Part shown: positions 27,548-35,323 of the stretch, piece by piece
How the letters are laid out: every line of letters starts with the position of its first letter
Numbering within the stretch: the first letter of the stretch is position 1
NCBI RefSeq assembly: GCF_019702945.1
Contig: NZ_AP024749.1
Location: forward strand, 2,356,001 to 2,420,000
Direction of reading: 5' to 3'
Length of the DNA: 64,000 bases
Source: Flavobacterium okayamense
GTDB taxonomy: Bacteria; Bacteroidota; Bacteroidia; Flavobacteriales; Flavobacteriaceae
Made by a program: the position numbers and the translations under genes
The notes under the pieces: generated by a model
What the model saw: the letters and a program-made list of their open reading frames with translations, nothing else
Databases searched by the model: none
Told to the model about the DNA's origin: nothing

Positions 27548-28543
27548 ATGATTAAATATTTTCCATTAAGCATATTACTTTTGTTAATTGTTAGCTGTAA
27601 TGAAATTAAAGTTGAACAACCTATAGCACTTGAAGATGAGAGTATTTTTCCAAAAGTAAAAAAAATTACAGAACTTAAAAATACTGATTTTTCACCAACT
27701 CTTGAAAGTACATTCAATCCTAAAAAAAATTCAATATATGGAGCTACAATTCCATTTGTTTGGGAAGAAATTAGAAATGAAATTGGTCCCAACTTATCAA
27801 GTTTTACCAGTAATCAACTGAATGAGATCAATGAAAGTGAAAGTTTTAAAGATGTATTGAATAAAAACGAATATAAAACTACATTAGAAATTGAAGGTAA
27901 TCTTATTAGCGCAACAGCATATTTCAGGAAATCATTACCTTTTGAAATTCCTTTAGATAAATTTGAAATACCGCTTGAATTTGAAAATACAAAAGTGGAA
28001 TCTTTTGGCTTTTTCGGAGACCACTATTATTCCAAGTTAAATTATTACAATAATGAAGACGATTTTTCTTTATCGTTACTACCAAGTGATTCTGAACATG
28101 AAATTATACTCATTATGAATAAAGATATTTCAACTAATGAATCAAATTTTATTTCTTATTATACCTATTTTTTAAATCAAAAGAAAAATAACATTGAATT
28201 CAATGAAGAAGATAAGGTAGAAATACCAATTATTGAATTTAATCTAGAAAAGTATTTTAATGAAATCATTGGAAGTCAATTTCTTTCAGATAATGAATTG
28301 TATAATATAAAAGATTTTTATCAACGAAATGCCTTTATCTTAAATGAAAAAGGTGCTGAAGTTGAAAGTGAAGCTGTCGCAGCAGTTGAAGCATTAGAAG
28401 AGATGGAAATAATTGAAAAACCTGAGCCTAAAATGTTGATTTTTAACAAGCCTTTTGTTGTATTTTTAAAAAGAAAAGATGCAAATAATCCTTATTTTGG
28501 TGTCTATATTGCAAATAACGAATTATTAAAAATTGTTAAATAA
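27548..28543 (+). CDS. Hypothetical lipoprotein
   Basis: The ATG at 27548 gives a clean signal (MIKYFPLSILLLLIVSC, Cys17); an alternative ATG lies six codons upstream. The 331-residue product has mixed alpha/beta composition. The sequence EVESEAVAAVEALEEMEIIEKPEPK near the C terminus (split: EVESEAVAAVEALEE, then MEIIEKPEPK) precedes a motif FNKPFVVFLKRKDANNPYFGV that is serpin-like in its final strand. A serpin-related fold is a tentative idea only. It is followed five bases later by an esterase gene. Confidence 0.65.
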   Translation: MIKYFPLSILLLLIVSCNEIKVEQPIALEDESIFPKVKKITELKNTDFSPTLESTFNPKKNSIYGATIPFVWEEIRNEIGPNLSSFTSNQLNEINESESFKDVLNKNEYKTTLEIEGNLISATAYFRKSLPFEIPLDKFEIPLEFENTKVESFGFFGDHYYSKLNYYNNEDDFSLSLLPSDSEHEIILIMNKDISTNESNFISYYTYFLNQKKNNIEFNEEDKVEIPIIEFNLEKYFNEIIGSQFLSDNELYNIKDFYQRNAFILNEKGAEVESEAVAAVEALEEMEIIEKPEPKMLIFNKPFVVFLKRKDANNPYFGVYIANNELLKIVK

Positions 28544-28548
28544 AATAA

Positions 28549-29385
28549 ATGACTAAATATATCTTTTCTCTTGTATTTCTTTGTATCGCAATTAAGGAAT
28601 CAAACTCGCAAAATACCCAACAAGAAGTAATTGGCTCTAAACATTCCATACAATCCAAAATACTTAATGAAGAACGAATTTATGAAATAAGTCTGCCAGA
28701 TTCTTACTATGTAAAAGAAGCTTCCCAAAAAAAATATCCGATTCTTGTTTTACTTGATGGTAATGTGTTTTTTAAATCCATTTCTGGAATGGTAAACTAT
28801 ATGAGTTCAGATACGTATAGAAGTTGGAAAATTCCTGAAATGATTGTTGTAGCCATTCATAATGTTGATAGACGAAGAGATTATACTCCTGACAAAATAA
28901 TTACCGTTCGTGAAAACAACTCTGGTGGTGGTGACAATTTTTTAAACTTTTTAGAAAAAGAATTATTACCCGAAATTGATTCAAAGTATAGAACCACAAC
29001 TAATCGCATTCTTTTCGGACATTCACTTGGCGGATTATTGGCTACTCATGCGTATATGAAAGAAAACTCATCATTTACTTCTTTTCTTGCAATTGATCCA
29101 AGTTTTGGTACTTGGGACACTGAAACTATGGATAAAAAACTTAATGCTATGACTGAGAATTCCTTTAAAAGATACATATACATAGCTTCTGCAAATTGGG
29201 GAAAACGAAATATTAACAATCGCGATCGTCATGTAAGATTTTATGAATCTTTAAATAGTAAATGCAAAGATAAGTTACCTGCAAAATTAGAATACTTTGA
29301 AAATGAAAGCCATAGTTCTGTTCCATTAATTGCTTTTTATAATGGTATTACAGCTATATTTGAAGGTTATACTAATACTAGATAA
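28549..29385 (+). CDS. Secreted alpha/beta-hydrolase, esterase D / IroE-like
   Basis: The 278-residue product has a short N-terminal hydrophobic signal (ending near NSQ). The hydrolase core shows YPILVLLDGNVFF, the nucleophile elbow FGHSLGGLL (Ser159) and a likely catalytic His in FENESHSSVPL near residue 258. It belongs to the putative esterase family (siderophore-esterase-like). The substrate is unknown. It is co-transcribed with the preceding lipoprotein. Confidence 0.85.
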   Translation: MTKYIFSLVFLCIAIKESNSQNTQQEVIGSKHSIQSKILNEERIYEISLPDSYYVKEASQKKYPILVLLDGNVFFKSISGMVNYMSSDTYRSWKIPEMIVVAIHNVDRRRDYTPDKIITVRENNSGGGDNFLNFLEKELLPEIDSKYRTTTNRILFGHSLGGLLATHAYMKENSSFTSFLAIDPSFGTWDTETMDKKLNAMTENSFKRYIYIASANWGKRNINNRDRHVRFYESLNSKCKDKLPAKLEYFENESHSSVPLIAFYNGITAIFEGYTNTR

Positions 29386-29429
29386 CATAGATTTTAAACT
29401 ACATTTAAAAATATGTTTTAGAAATTTAG

Positions 29430-29437
29430 TAAATTTG
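29430..29437 (+). promoter_or_regulatory. Candidate promoter in front of the cassette array
   Basis: TAAATTTG matches TAnnTTTG and lies 82 bases before the first cassette gene and 67 before the GTTAGCA junction. It could play the role of a common cassette promoter. No good -33 element was found. Confidence 0.35.
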
Positions 29438-29503
29438 AAAAATTGTTCCGCATAGTAATCTAAATTAGTTGTATATGCAGAATAAAGGTAAGCATATAAA
29501 CTA

Positions 29504-29510
29504 GTTAGCA
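29504..29510. repeat. R'-like core site (GTTAGCA) starting the cassette array
   Basis: GTTAGCA resembles the integron core GTTRRRY. The following TTAGCAAC (29505-29512) is perfectly complementary to GTTGCTAA at 30155-30162, the other end of the same cassette. This is the relation expected of the two ends of one excisable integron cassette. Confidence 0.45.
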
Positions 29511-29518
29511 ACAATTTT

Positions 29519-29788
29519 ATGACGAAACGGATAATTCAAGAACATATTGATAATTACAGCTCTACTTTGACAGAAATACTAAATCGAGAAGTTGAACTAG
29601 GAAACGAAATTGAGGAAACTTCAAAAGGTTGGCCAGAAGAAAATACTATAATTATTTTTCTTAAAAAACCTTTTATTGCTGAGTATAAATTTGAAAATGT
29701 TGAATACAGAAATATTGACGACCCTCATTATTGGAAAGCAGAATATGAAGACAATTTAACAAAACACCTTTTAGCTTGTAAGTTTTGA
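29519..29788 (+). CDS. Cassette gene 1a, hypothetical protein
   Basis: The 89-residue soluble protein (MTKRIIQEHIDNYSSTLTEI) has a helical first third and a beta-rich remainder with FLKKPFIAEYKFENVEY. No family is recognised. It shares a cassette with the next gene (13-base gap). Small orphan genes of this kind are typical cargo of integron arrays. Confidence 0.55.
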   Translation: MTKRIIQEHIDNYSSTLTEILNREVELGNEIEETSKGWPEENTIIIFLKKPFIAEYKFENVEYRNIDDPHYWKAEYEDNLTKHLLACKF

Positions 29789-29801
29789 AAAATATTAGAT
29801 A

Positions 29802-30149
29802 ATGAATAAAGAATTTTACTTTTTTAAAACAACAATGCCTGAAAGCAGAAAAGCAGACTTCTATTTAGGCTGTTTAGATAGTTCTGTATTTATTGACTTC
29901 AATCTTACGTCAGAAAAACGAATAAGTTTATGTAGAATTTCCTTTGATGGATATGGCTGTTGCAATCTTGACAAAAATTCAAAAAGTTTAGGGGATAAAT
30001 CATCAAAAGACTTCATTGACGAAATCGACAAAGACAATTTAAATCAAGAAAAAATCACGAGACTTGTTTTGGAACTAATCCAAATTAATAAAGACAACAT
30101 TTGGACAGATGCACTTGAAGAGTATAATTTAATAGACAAACAAATATAA
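29802..30149 (+). CDS. Cassette gene 1b, hypothetical protein
   Basis: The 115-residue soluble protein starts MNKEFYFFKTTMPESRKADF and has a short beta-rich core (SLCRISFDGYGCCNLDKN) with a helical end. No family is recognised. The stop lies seven bases before the first attC-like repeat, which is normal cassette spacing. A cytosolic immunity-type role is possible but unsupported. Confidence 0.55.
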   Translation: MNKEFYFFKTTMPESRKADFYLGCLDSSVFIDFNLTSEKRISLCRISFDGYGCCNLDKNSKSLGDKSSKDFIDEIDKDNLNQEKITRLVLELIQINKDNIWTDALEEYNLIDKQI

Positions 30150-30156
30150 AAACTGT

Positions 30157-30294
30157 TGCTAACAGCGGTTTGCTTCAATGGCTACTTCCGGATTTTCCTA
30201 CGGAAAATCCGCTGCTGAATGGAATGTTTTGTTATATTTGTAATGACTTGGTGTTGGTTCAACGCCACTGAGAGCAAGCCGCAGAACGTTAGAA
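30157..30294. repeat. attC-like imperfect palindrome 1 (138 bp)
   Basis: It runs from R''-like TGCTAAC to R'-like GTTAGAA. The arms CTAAC-A-GCGGTTTGCT (30159-30174) and AGCAAGCCGC-AGAAC-GTTAG (30273-30292) pair over R and L boxes, leaving unequal unpaired spacers between them, as in attC sites. Inside is a 9-bp hairpin GGATTTTCC/GGAAAATCC (30190-30210) and a TAnnTTTG box (TATATTTG, 30233-30240). Length is within the usual attC range. Confidence 0.55.
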
Positions 30295-30369
30295 CACATT
30301 CAGCTAAAGCTGACTTTTGTTGCTATATTTTGCTGCGCTAAATCCCACCCCAAAAGAAATGTGTTCTAA
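30289..30369. repeat. ORF-less short cassette bounded by perfect 12-bp inverted repeat
   Basis: TTAGAACACATT (30289-30300) and AATGTGTTCTAA (30358-30369) are perfect inverse complements. They lie between the end of attC-like repeat 1 and the start of repeat 2. No start codon with a plausible frame lies between them. The element reads as an empty cassette or as a small inverted-repeat element. Confidence 0.4.
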
Positions 30370-30643
30370 CGACCTGCTAAACCAAATTGCTTGGAATATT
30401 TGCTATAATACAGCTTTAACTGCCCATCGAGGGAAAACGTGTACTAACATAAGCTATAAGCAATTTGGTCCTATAATTTTTGCTCCCAATAACCGAAATT
30501 TGAACCAATTACGTAAACTACGTTTACTATTGGACAATCAATTATCCGATTGGTAAGCGGAAGTCCTTTAATCGGATAATTGCTCAACAAATTTCTTATA
30601 TTTACGCAAAAATCATAGAACTGCGTTTAGCAGGTCGTTGGCT
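30364..30643. repeat. Long nested inverted-repeat element, attC-like 2 (280 bp)
   Basis: It runs from TTCTAAC to GTTGGCT, with perfect 14-bp outer arms AACGACCTGCTAAA (30368-30381) and TTTAGCAGGTCGTT (30626-30639). Further perfect pairs are nested inside: ACCAAATTGCTT/AAGCAATTTGGT (30381-30392, 30458-30469), GTAAAC/GTTTAC near 30512, and CAATTATCCGATT/AATCGGATAATTG (30539-30551, 30570-30582). It is far longer than ordinary attC sites. A reading frame at 30317-30556 crosses it but is not convincing as a gene. Confidence 0.5.
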
Positions 30644-30664
30644 ACAAATTGAACAAAACTAAAT

Positions 30665-31153
30665 ATGGGAATATTTGACATATTTAAAAAAGACAGAGAA
30701 AATATTGATTGTAGTTTGATTAAAAATTCGGCGGACTTATATCCGCAAAATTCGTTTTCAGTTGTTATGGTCCAAACTGAATCTGGAAAACCTGCAACTG
30801 GATGGGTTGACATGGCTTATGTGGATTACAAATACAAAAAATGCTGTCCATTTAATTTGCAATTCAATATCGAGATTTCTGATAATCAAGCTGAATCAAA
30901 GGAAATGGACTTTGCAACTATTGAGGACTACTTTATAAACGAATTGAAAAAAGGATGTATTACTCATCCTGTTGCGAGAGTTGCTACGGATTTTGGGTTC
31001 ATAATGGATATGTATATTGATAATGCCGAATTTGCATCACAAAAACTTACTGAAATATATGAAGACCCGAATAAACTGGTTGAATTTGGATGCGGATTTA
31101 ATAAAGACCCAAAATGGAAAGAATACAATCGAATAACTAAACTGACAAAATAA
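30665..31153 (+). CDS. Cassette gene 2, DUF695-like hypothetical protein
   Basis: The 162-residue soluble protein starts MGIFDIFKKDRENIDC. The C-terminal stretch CITHPVARVATDFGFIMDMY and the ending FGCGFNKDPKWKEY resemble DUF695-type proteins; this match is from memory and moderate. It is flanked by attC-like repeats 2 and 3 with no other gene in the cassette. Its function is unknown. Confidence 0.6.
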   Translation: MGIFDIFKKDRENIDCSLIKNSADLYPQNSFSVVMVQTESGKPATGWVDMAYVDYKYKKCCPFNLQFNIEISDNQAESKEMDFATIEDYFINELKKGCITHPVARVATDFGFIMDMYIDNAEFASQKLTEIYEDPNKLVEFGCGFNKDPKWKEYNRITKLTK

Positions 31154-31160
31154 AAATGTT

Positions 31161-31292
31161 TGCTAACATTGGTTAGCTGGTATTATGGTTTCTCGCCTAC
31201 TTCCGATTTTTTTACAAAAATCCGAAAGTAATCGTATATTTGATTTGATTAGTGTTAAACAACGCAACTACTCATAGCCTAGGCCGTTGTGG
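31161..31292. repeat. attC-like imperfect palindrome 3 (132 bp)
   Basis: It runs from TGCTAAC to GTTGTGG. GGTTAGCT near the left end pairs with AGCCTAGGCC near the right end with a bulge. An internal hairpin GATTTTT/AAAAATC (31205-31222) sits in the context CCTACTTCCG shared with repeat 1 (CTACTTCCGGATTTTCC). A TATATTTG box at 31235-31242 could drive the next gene. The two repeats are therefore related in layout and partly in sequence. Confidence 0.5.
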
Positions 31293-31322
31293 TGCATATT
31301 AAAAAACCCGACCGAAAAATAA

Positions 31323-31985
31323 ATGAACGAATTACAATTAACAGGGGGAGCAAGAATTGGGATGGCTAATGCAACATTTCCATTTGCTACTTTGAAAGTG
31401 AATAAAGATAGATTAGAATTAAATGCTTCAATAGTTGGAAATTTGACTTTTCAACCAACCGACATAATTTCAATCGAACCTTATACAATGATTCCTATTC
31501 TTGGACAAGGAATTAAAATAAACCATAAAGTTTCGAATTATAAAGAAAGAGTGATTTTTTGGACTTTTAAAGACCCTAATTCAGTTGTTAGACAAATTGA
31601 AGAAACTGGATTTTTAAGCAAACAGAATTTGACCGAACAAAAAATTGACAGAAAAATAATTGAACAGCAAGCCAAAGGAGGATTTCCAATCAAAAAAGGT
31701 TTTGCGATTGGAGCAATAATCGTTTGGAATTTACTATTTCTAACTGACATAGTTCCTTTCTTTCTGGGAAAAAGAGAAGGGTTTCCAATCGGAAATGGAG
31801 TTTCAATTGCAATTGGACTTTTATTTCTGACTGCTCTTTTAAGTCTAATTTCTTCTGACTTTAGAAGACTGATTTTAAAAGAAGGGCGAGAATTGAATGA
31901 CATAAAGAAATTCGCAATTTTCGCAATGATAATAAGCGGATTTATGTTATTGCAATTAGGATTAATGACAAAGTTTATGAACTAA
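31323..31985 (+). CDS. Cassette gene 3, membrane protein of unknown function
   Basis: The 220-residue product has an N-terminal soluble beta-rich domain of about 100 residues (GRAM/PH-like in feel: KDRLELNASIVGNLTFQPTD). Three membrane helices follow, near residues 122-145, 155-175 and 190-215. The assignment of a PH-like fold is inference from pattern. It is alone in its cassette between attC-like repeats 3 and 4. Confidence 0.6.
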   Translation: MNELQLTGGARIGMANATFPFATLKVNKDRLELNASIVGNLTFQPTDIISIEPYTMIPILGQGIKINHKVSNYKERVIFWTFKDPNSVVRQIEETGFLSKQNLTEQKIDRKIIEQQAKGGFPIKKGFAIGAIIVWNLLFLTDIVPFFLGKREGFPIGNGVSIAIGLLFLTALLSLISSDFRRLILKEGRELNDIKKFAIFAMIISGFMLLQLGLMTKFMN

Positions 31986-31995
31986 AAAACACTAA

Positions 31996-32068
31996 TGCCA
32001 ACAATGGCTATAAGTAATTGCAAAGTTAAGTTTAAACCCTCGTAACTACTTAAGCTGAGGCCTTGTAG
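31996..32068. repeat. attC-like imperfect palindrome 4 (73 bp), array end
   Basis: It runs from TGCCAAC to a degenerate right core CTTGTAG. The arms AATGGCTATAAGT and ACTTAAGCTGAGGCC pair with bulges. AATGCCAACAA at its left is nearly complementary to TTGTGGTGCAT at 31287-31297, the opposite end of the same cassette. The last repeat lies just before the terminator at 32074. Confidence 0.4.
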
Positions 32069-32073
32069 AACAT

Positions 32074-32103
32074 AAAAAAGGTTTCCAAATGGAAACCTTT
32101 TCT
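32074..32103. terminator. Bidirectional terminator
   Basis: A 10-bp stem AAAGGTTTCC / GGAAACCTTT with loop AAAT lies between the cassette array and the convergent MazG-like gene. Confidence 0.8.
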
Positions 32104-32104
32104 T

Positions 32105-32488
32105 TTACTTCAAAATTTCTTCAAAATTAGGCTTAAAGTAATTTGGCCCTTTCATTACTTTCCCATCTTCACGGTAAATAGGTTTTCCGTCTTCACCAAG
32201 CTTACTCATATTGGAACGTTGTATTTCATCGAAAACTTCTTCAATTTTATATTGTAAGCCGTGTTCTAAAATGGTTCCGCATAAAATATATAGCATATCG
32301 CCCAATGCATCGGCAACTTCAACGATATCATTATTTTGTACCGCCTCTAAATATTCTTCATTTTCTTCTTTCATTAAATTAAAACGAAGCATATTAATTC
32401 GTTCTCCTAAATCGGCAGCTGGTAAGTGTTTTACACCTAAACCAAATGACTCATGAAATAATTGTACGGCTTTGATTTGTTTCTCCAT
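32105..32488 (-). CDS. MazG-like nucleoside triphosphate pyrophosphohydrolase
   Basis: The 127-residue product has the all-alpha NTP pyrophosphatase motif EENEEYLEAVQNNDIVEVADALGD (acidic metal ligands EExxE and ExxD), as in HisE/MazG-type enzymes, and ends in YFKPNFEEIL. It likely removes pyrophosphate from a non-canonical or excess nucleotide; the substrate is not readable. It is a single gene with the promoter side facing 32490-32560. Confidence 0.88.
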   Translation of the reverse strand: MEKQIKAVQLFHESFGLGVKHLPAADLGERINMLRFNLMKEENEEYLEAVQNNDIVEVADALGDMLYILCGTILEHGLQYKIEEVFDEIQRSNMSKLGEDGKPIYREDGKVMKGPNYFKPNFEEILK

Positions 32489-32563
32489 AATGCAAAAATT
32501 TATTTCACTAAAAATACAGTGAATCGCATTTCAATACTTACTTTTGTATAAAATTTTATCACT

Positions 32564-32752
32564 ATGTTTTCAACAGGCCAAATTTACTTTGCTATTTTCT
32601 TCGTTATTGCTTTTATCATTACAATGATTATTGTGTATAGAAAAGATGTAAAAGAAATGAAAACACAATACAAAGGAACGTATTGGATATTAATTAGTTT
32701 TCTGGGATTTATAGGTTTACTAGCATTAATTAAAGCTTTTTTAAAAGATTAA
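32564..32752 (+). CDS. Small two-helix membrane protein
   Basis: The 62-residue product has two membrane helices (residues about 6-24 and 41-60) joined by a charged loop YRKDVKEMKTQYKGTY. It looks like a conserved short flavobacterial membrane protein. Its function is unknown. The gene stands alone between the MazG-like and SRPBCC genes. Confidence 0.65.
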   Translation: MFSTGQIYFAIFFVIAFIITMIIVYRKDVKEMKTQYKGTYWILISFLGFIGLLALIKAFLKD

Positions 32753-32834
32753 AATAATTTTTTGTTAGAATTTTCACATTTTATAGAAAAAAATGTAAAT
32801 TTGGGAAAACCTACCCAAACCAACCTCTATTAAA

Positions 32835-33878
32835 ATGAAAATAGCAAAATATATATTTCTGCTTTTCCTCTTATTAGCATTTGCTTTATTTGTTTTCATT
32901 TCCACCCAACCCAATAGTTTTACTTTTCAAGAATCTAAAACCATAAATTCAAATAAAGAACAAGTGTTTCTTTATGTAAACGATTTAAGTTCTTGGAAAA
33001 ATTGGTGGATTCCTTTAAACGGAACACAGGAAACTATTAAGATAGATAGCGCGCACGTTAAATACAACGGAAATACTCTTCAAAAATTAGCTTCATTTGA
33101 AAACGATTCTATTCAATTTACAATTACTGATGCTAATTTTAATGGAAATAGTACAATAATAATTAAAAGTATTGATAATAGGCAATCAGAAATTAGTTGG
33201 AAGCTTAATGGAGAAGTTTCTTTTAAAACAAAATTTTTAGCCTTTTTAAAAGGTGGAATGCAAAACGTGCTTCAATCGGATATTCAGCAATCTTTTTTAA
33301 ACATAGAAAACGAATTGCAAAAGAAATTTTTAGATTATTCGATTACCTTAAACGGTTTTGAAACTAAAAATGCTGTTACGTACATTGCCATTGCCGACTC
33401 CACTTCTACTACTTCTTTTGACGAAAAAAGAAAACAAAACTTGAAAAAACTTGGCGAATTTATTACAAAACGTGATTTAACGATTAATGGCGATCCATTT
33501 GTAATATTTAAATCTCGAAATAAAGAAAGTTATAAATATTTAAGTTGTATTCCTGTTACTGCAGTTTTAGATTCAATTTCTATTGACTCTACCATGACAA
33601 AAGGAAGATTTGACTCATATTTAGCGCTAAAAACGACTTTAAAAGGAAGTTTTACCAATAGAGCTAATGCTTGGGAAGAAGCTAAAAAATCTATTGAAAA
33701 GAGTAATTACAAAGAAAACAAAGACGGCTTATATATTGAAGTGTACAAAAAAGAAAGTAAGCAATCGCCTGCAACTAATGTAACTGAAATCTATATTCCG
33801 GTTCGTAAACCAATTATTGTAAATGAACCTAAAAAGGATTCGTTACAACCAACAGAAACTATTCAAGATTCTATATAA
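32835..33878 (+). CDS. SRPBCC / GyrI-like domain fusion protein, membrane-anchored
   Basis: The 347-residue product has one N-terminal anchor (residues 5-22). Next comes a START/SRPBCC-like domain (residues about 33-160: NKEQVFLYVNDLSSWKNWW), then a GyrI/AraC effector-binding-like domain (about 170-325) ending EVYKKESKQSPATNVTEIYIPV. The fold pair suggests small-molecule binding. A DNA-binding domain is absent, so it is not itself a transcription factor. Confidence 0.78.
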   Translation: MKIAKYIFLLFLLLAFALFVFISTQPNSFTFQESKTINSNKEQVFLYVNDLSSWKNWWIPLNGTQETIKIDSAHVKYNGNTLQKLASFENDSIQFTITDANFNGNSTIIIKSIDNRQSEISWKLNGEVSFKTKFLAFLKGGMQNVLQSDIQQSFLNIENELQKKFLDYSITLNGFETKNAVTYIAIADSTSTTSFDEKRKQNLKKLGEFITKRDLTINGDPFVIFKSRNKESYKYLSCIPVTAVLDSISIDSTMTKGRFDSYLALKTTLKGSFTNRANAWEEAKKSIEKSNYKENKDGLYIEVYKKESKQSPATNVTEIYIPVRKPIIVNEPKKDSLQPTETIQDSI

Positions 33879-33910
33879 AAAAAAGCCGCTCTATCGAGCG
33901 GCTTTTTTTA
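33879..33910. terminator. Bidirectional terminator
   Basis: An 8-bp GC-rich stem AGCCGCTC / GAGCGGCT with a loop of four bases is flanked by A and T runs, between convergent genes. Confidence 0.88.
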
Positions 33911-34633
33911 TTTCACTTTCTTTTCAAGAATATCTAAAACAACGGTTTCTGCTGCTTGTAAGCCAAACGCTGCTGGAATCCAACTATTGGTTCCGTAAAA
34001 TGATTTTTTAAAGTTAGAACCATCCGTTAATTTCACACTTCCAGTATCTGGGCGTTCATCAGAATAAACAACCTTCACTCCTTTTGAAATCCCTTCTTTT
34101 TTAAGTCTTTTACGAACGTTTTTCGCTAACGGACAATAATCGGTTTTACTAATATCACGAACTTTAATACGAGACGCTAAAAACTTTCCTCCTGCTCCCA
34201 TATTACTTATAATGCGGACTTTTTTACGTTTTGCTGCCATAATTAAGTTCAACTTTGGCGTAACGCTATCGATACAATCTAAAACGTAATCAAAATCTTG
34301 TGTAACTAATTCAAAAGCTCTTTCAGGCGATAAAAACTCTTGAATTCGTGTTAACTCTAATTCTGGATTAATATCTTGTAAACGATCACCTACAACAGTA
34401 ACTTTAGGTTGGTTTACTGTAGAATGTAAAGCTGGTAATTGACGGTTTACATTCGTAATATCAACTGTATCACCATCAACTATGGTCATTTTTCCAACAC
34501 CTGCACGAGCTAAAAATTCGGCTGCGAAACTACCTACACCGCCTAATCCTACAACCATCACATTTGCATTGGTTAATTTTTCTAATCCTTCTGGTCTAAA
34601 CAACAACTCTGCTCTTTCTTGCCACTTTGCCAT
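33908..34633 (-). CDS. tcdA: tRNA threonylcarbamoyladenosine dehydratase
   Basis: This E1-like (ThiF family) ATP-dependent enzyme cyclises t6A37 to ct6A in tRNAs. The 241-residue product shows the nucleotide-binding motif VMVVGLGGVGSFAAEFLARAG, then DGDTVDITNVNRQ and YVLDCIDSVTPKLNL, and a C-terminal TDYCPLAKNVRKRLKK. No UBL-thiolation partner is nearby. Length and motifs are normal for CsdL/TcdA. Confidence 0.93.
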   Translation of the reverse strand: MAKWQERAELLFRPEGLEKLTNANVMVVGLGGVGSFAAEFLARAGVGKMTIVDGDTVDITNVNRQLPALHSTVNQPKVTVVGDRLQDINPELELTRIQEFLSPERAFELVTQDFDYVLDCIDSVTPKLNLIMAAKRKKVRIISNMGAGGKFLASRIKVRDISKTDYCPLAKNVRKRLKKEGISKGVKVVYSDERPDTGSVKLTDGSNFKKSFYGTNSWIPAAFGLQAAETVVLDILEKKVK

Positions 34634-34669
34634 TATATAAATTGTTTATTTGTTTTTCGTTTTATTTGT

Positions 34670-35323
34670 TTAATTGTTCCAATTGAAAACTTCAGAAAAA
34701 GTATTAAAAACTTGCTGTTTCATTTCTTCCAAAGTCCGGTTCTTGTAATTTGCAGCTTTTTGATATACTTCCGCTATACTTTCTTCAATTGTATCCGTTT
34801 CTAAAAACAGTAAATCATTGGGTACAAATTTAAAAACCTTTTCTAAATCTGGATTACGCAATAAGTATTTTCCGAAAGAAAGATAAAATCCGTTATCCAA
34901 AAGGCTTTTAGCAACTTGCTCATTTTTAGAAAATCCGTGAATAATCATAGGATTTTCAATGTCCATTTCTTTTTTTATTCCAATAACTTCTTGATACGCT
35001 GCTACACAATGCAAAATAATTGGTTTAGTAGTTTGTTGTACCAATTCTAACTGCTGCTGAAAAACTTCGGTTTGCATTTGCAATGGCATTTCAATTCGCT
35101 TATCTAATCCGCATTCGCCCAAAGCCAAACATTTTTCAGAAATCATTTTTTCAGAAATCATTTTTAAATCATCCAATAATCTTTCTTGGCTAATATACCA
35201 AGGATGAATGCCAATAGAATACTGCGGAATCTCATATGAAAACTCCCAAGGATATTGGTTTACGACTTCTATAACTTCCTCAGAATTTGAAAAATGATGT
35301 GTATGTAAATTGATAAATTGCAT
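34670..35323 (-). CDS. TatD-family metal-dependent hydrolase
   Basis: The 217-residue TIM-barrel product has NLHTHHF at the start (HxH metal site), YSIGIHPWY, LALGECGLDKR, PIILHCVAAYQEV and LFLETD, the standard TatD ligand set. Family members are DNases or related hydrolases. It is somewhat shorter than E. coli TatD (about 260). It starts at the stop of the DUF1684 gene (shared base), so the two are coupled. Confidence 0.88.
   Translation of the reverse strand: MQFINLHTHHFSNSEEVIEVVNQYPWEFSYEIPQYSIGIHPWYISQERLLDDLKMISEKMISEKCLALGECGLDKRIEMPLQMQTEVFQQQLELVQQTTKPIILHCVAAYQEVIGIKKEMDIENPMIIHGFSKNEQVAKSLLDNGFYLSFGKYLLRNPDLEKVFKFVPNDLLFLETDTIEESIAEVYQKAANYKNRTLEEMKQQVFNTFSEVFNWNN

Noticed and set aside
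30317..30556. 79-residue open frame within the long inverted repeat
   Set aside because: It crosses nested perfect inverted repeats, has no protein-like pattern and no family resemblance; structure, not coding, explains the sequence.
27452..32103. Near-identical GGTTTCCAA...TTGGAAACC hairpins at 27452 and 32074 as a repeat family
   Set aside because: Both are normal terminators directly after stop codons; similarity is limited to the stem.
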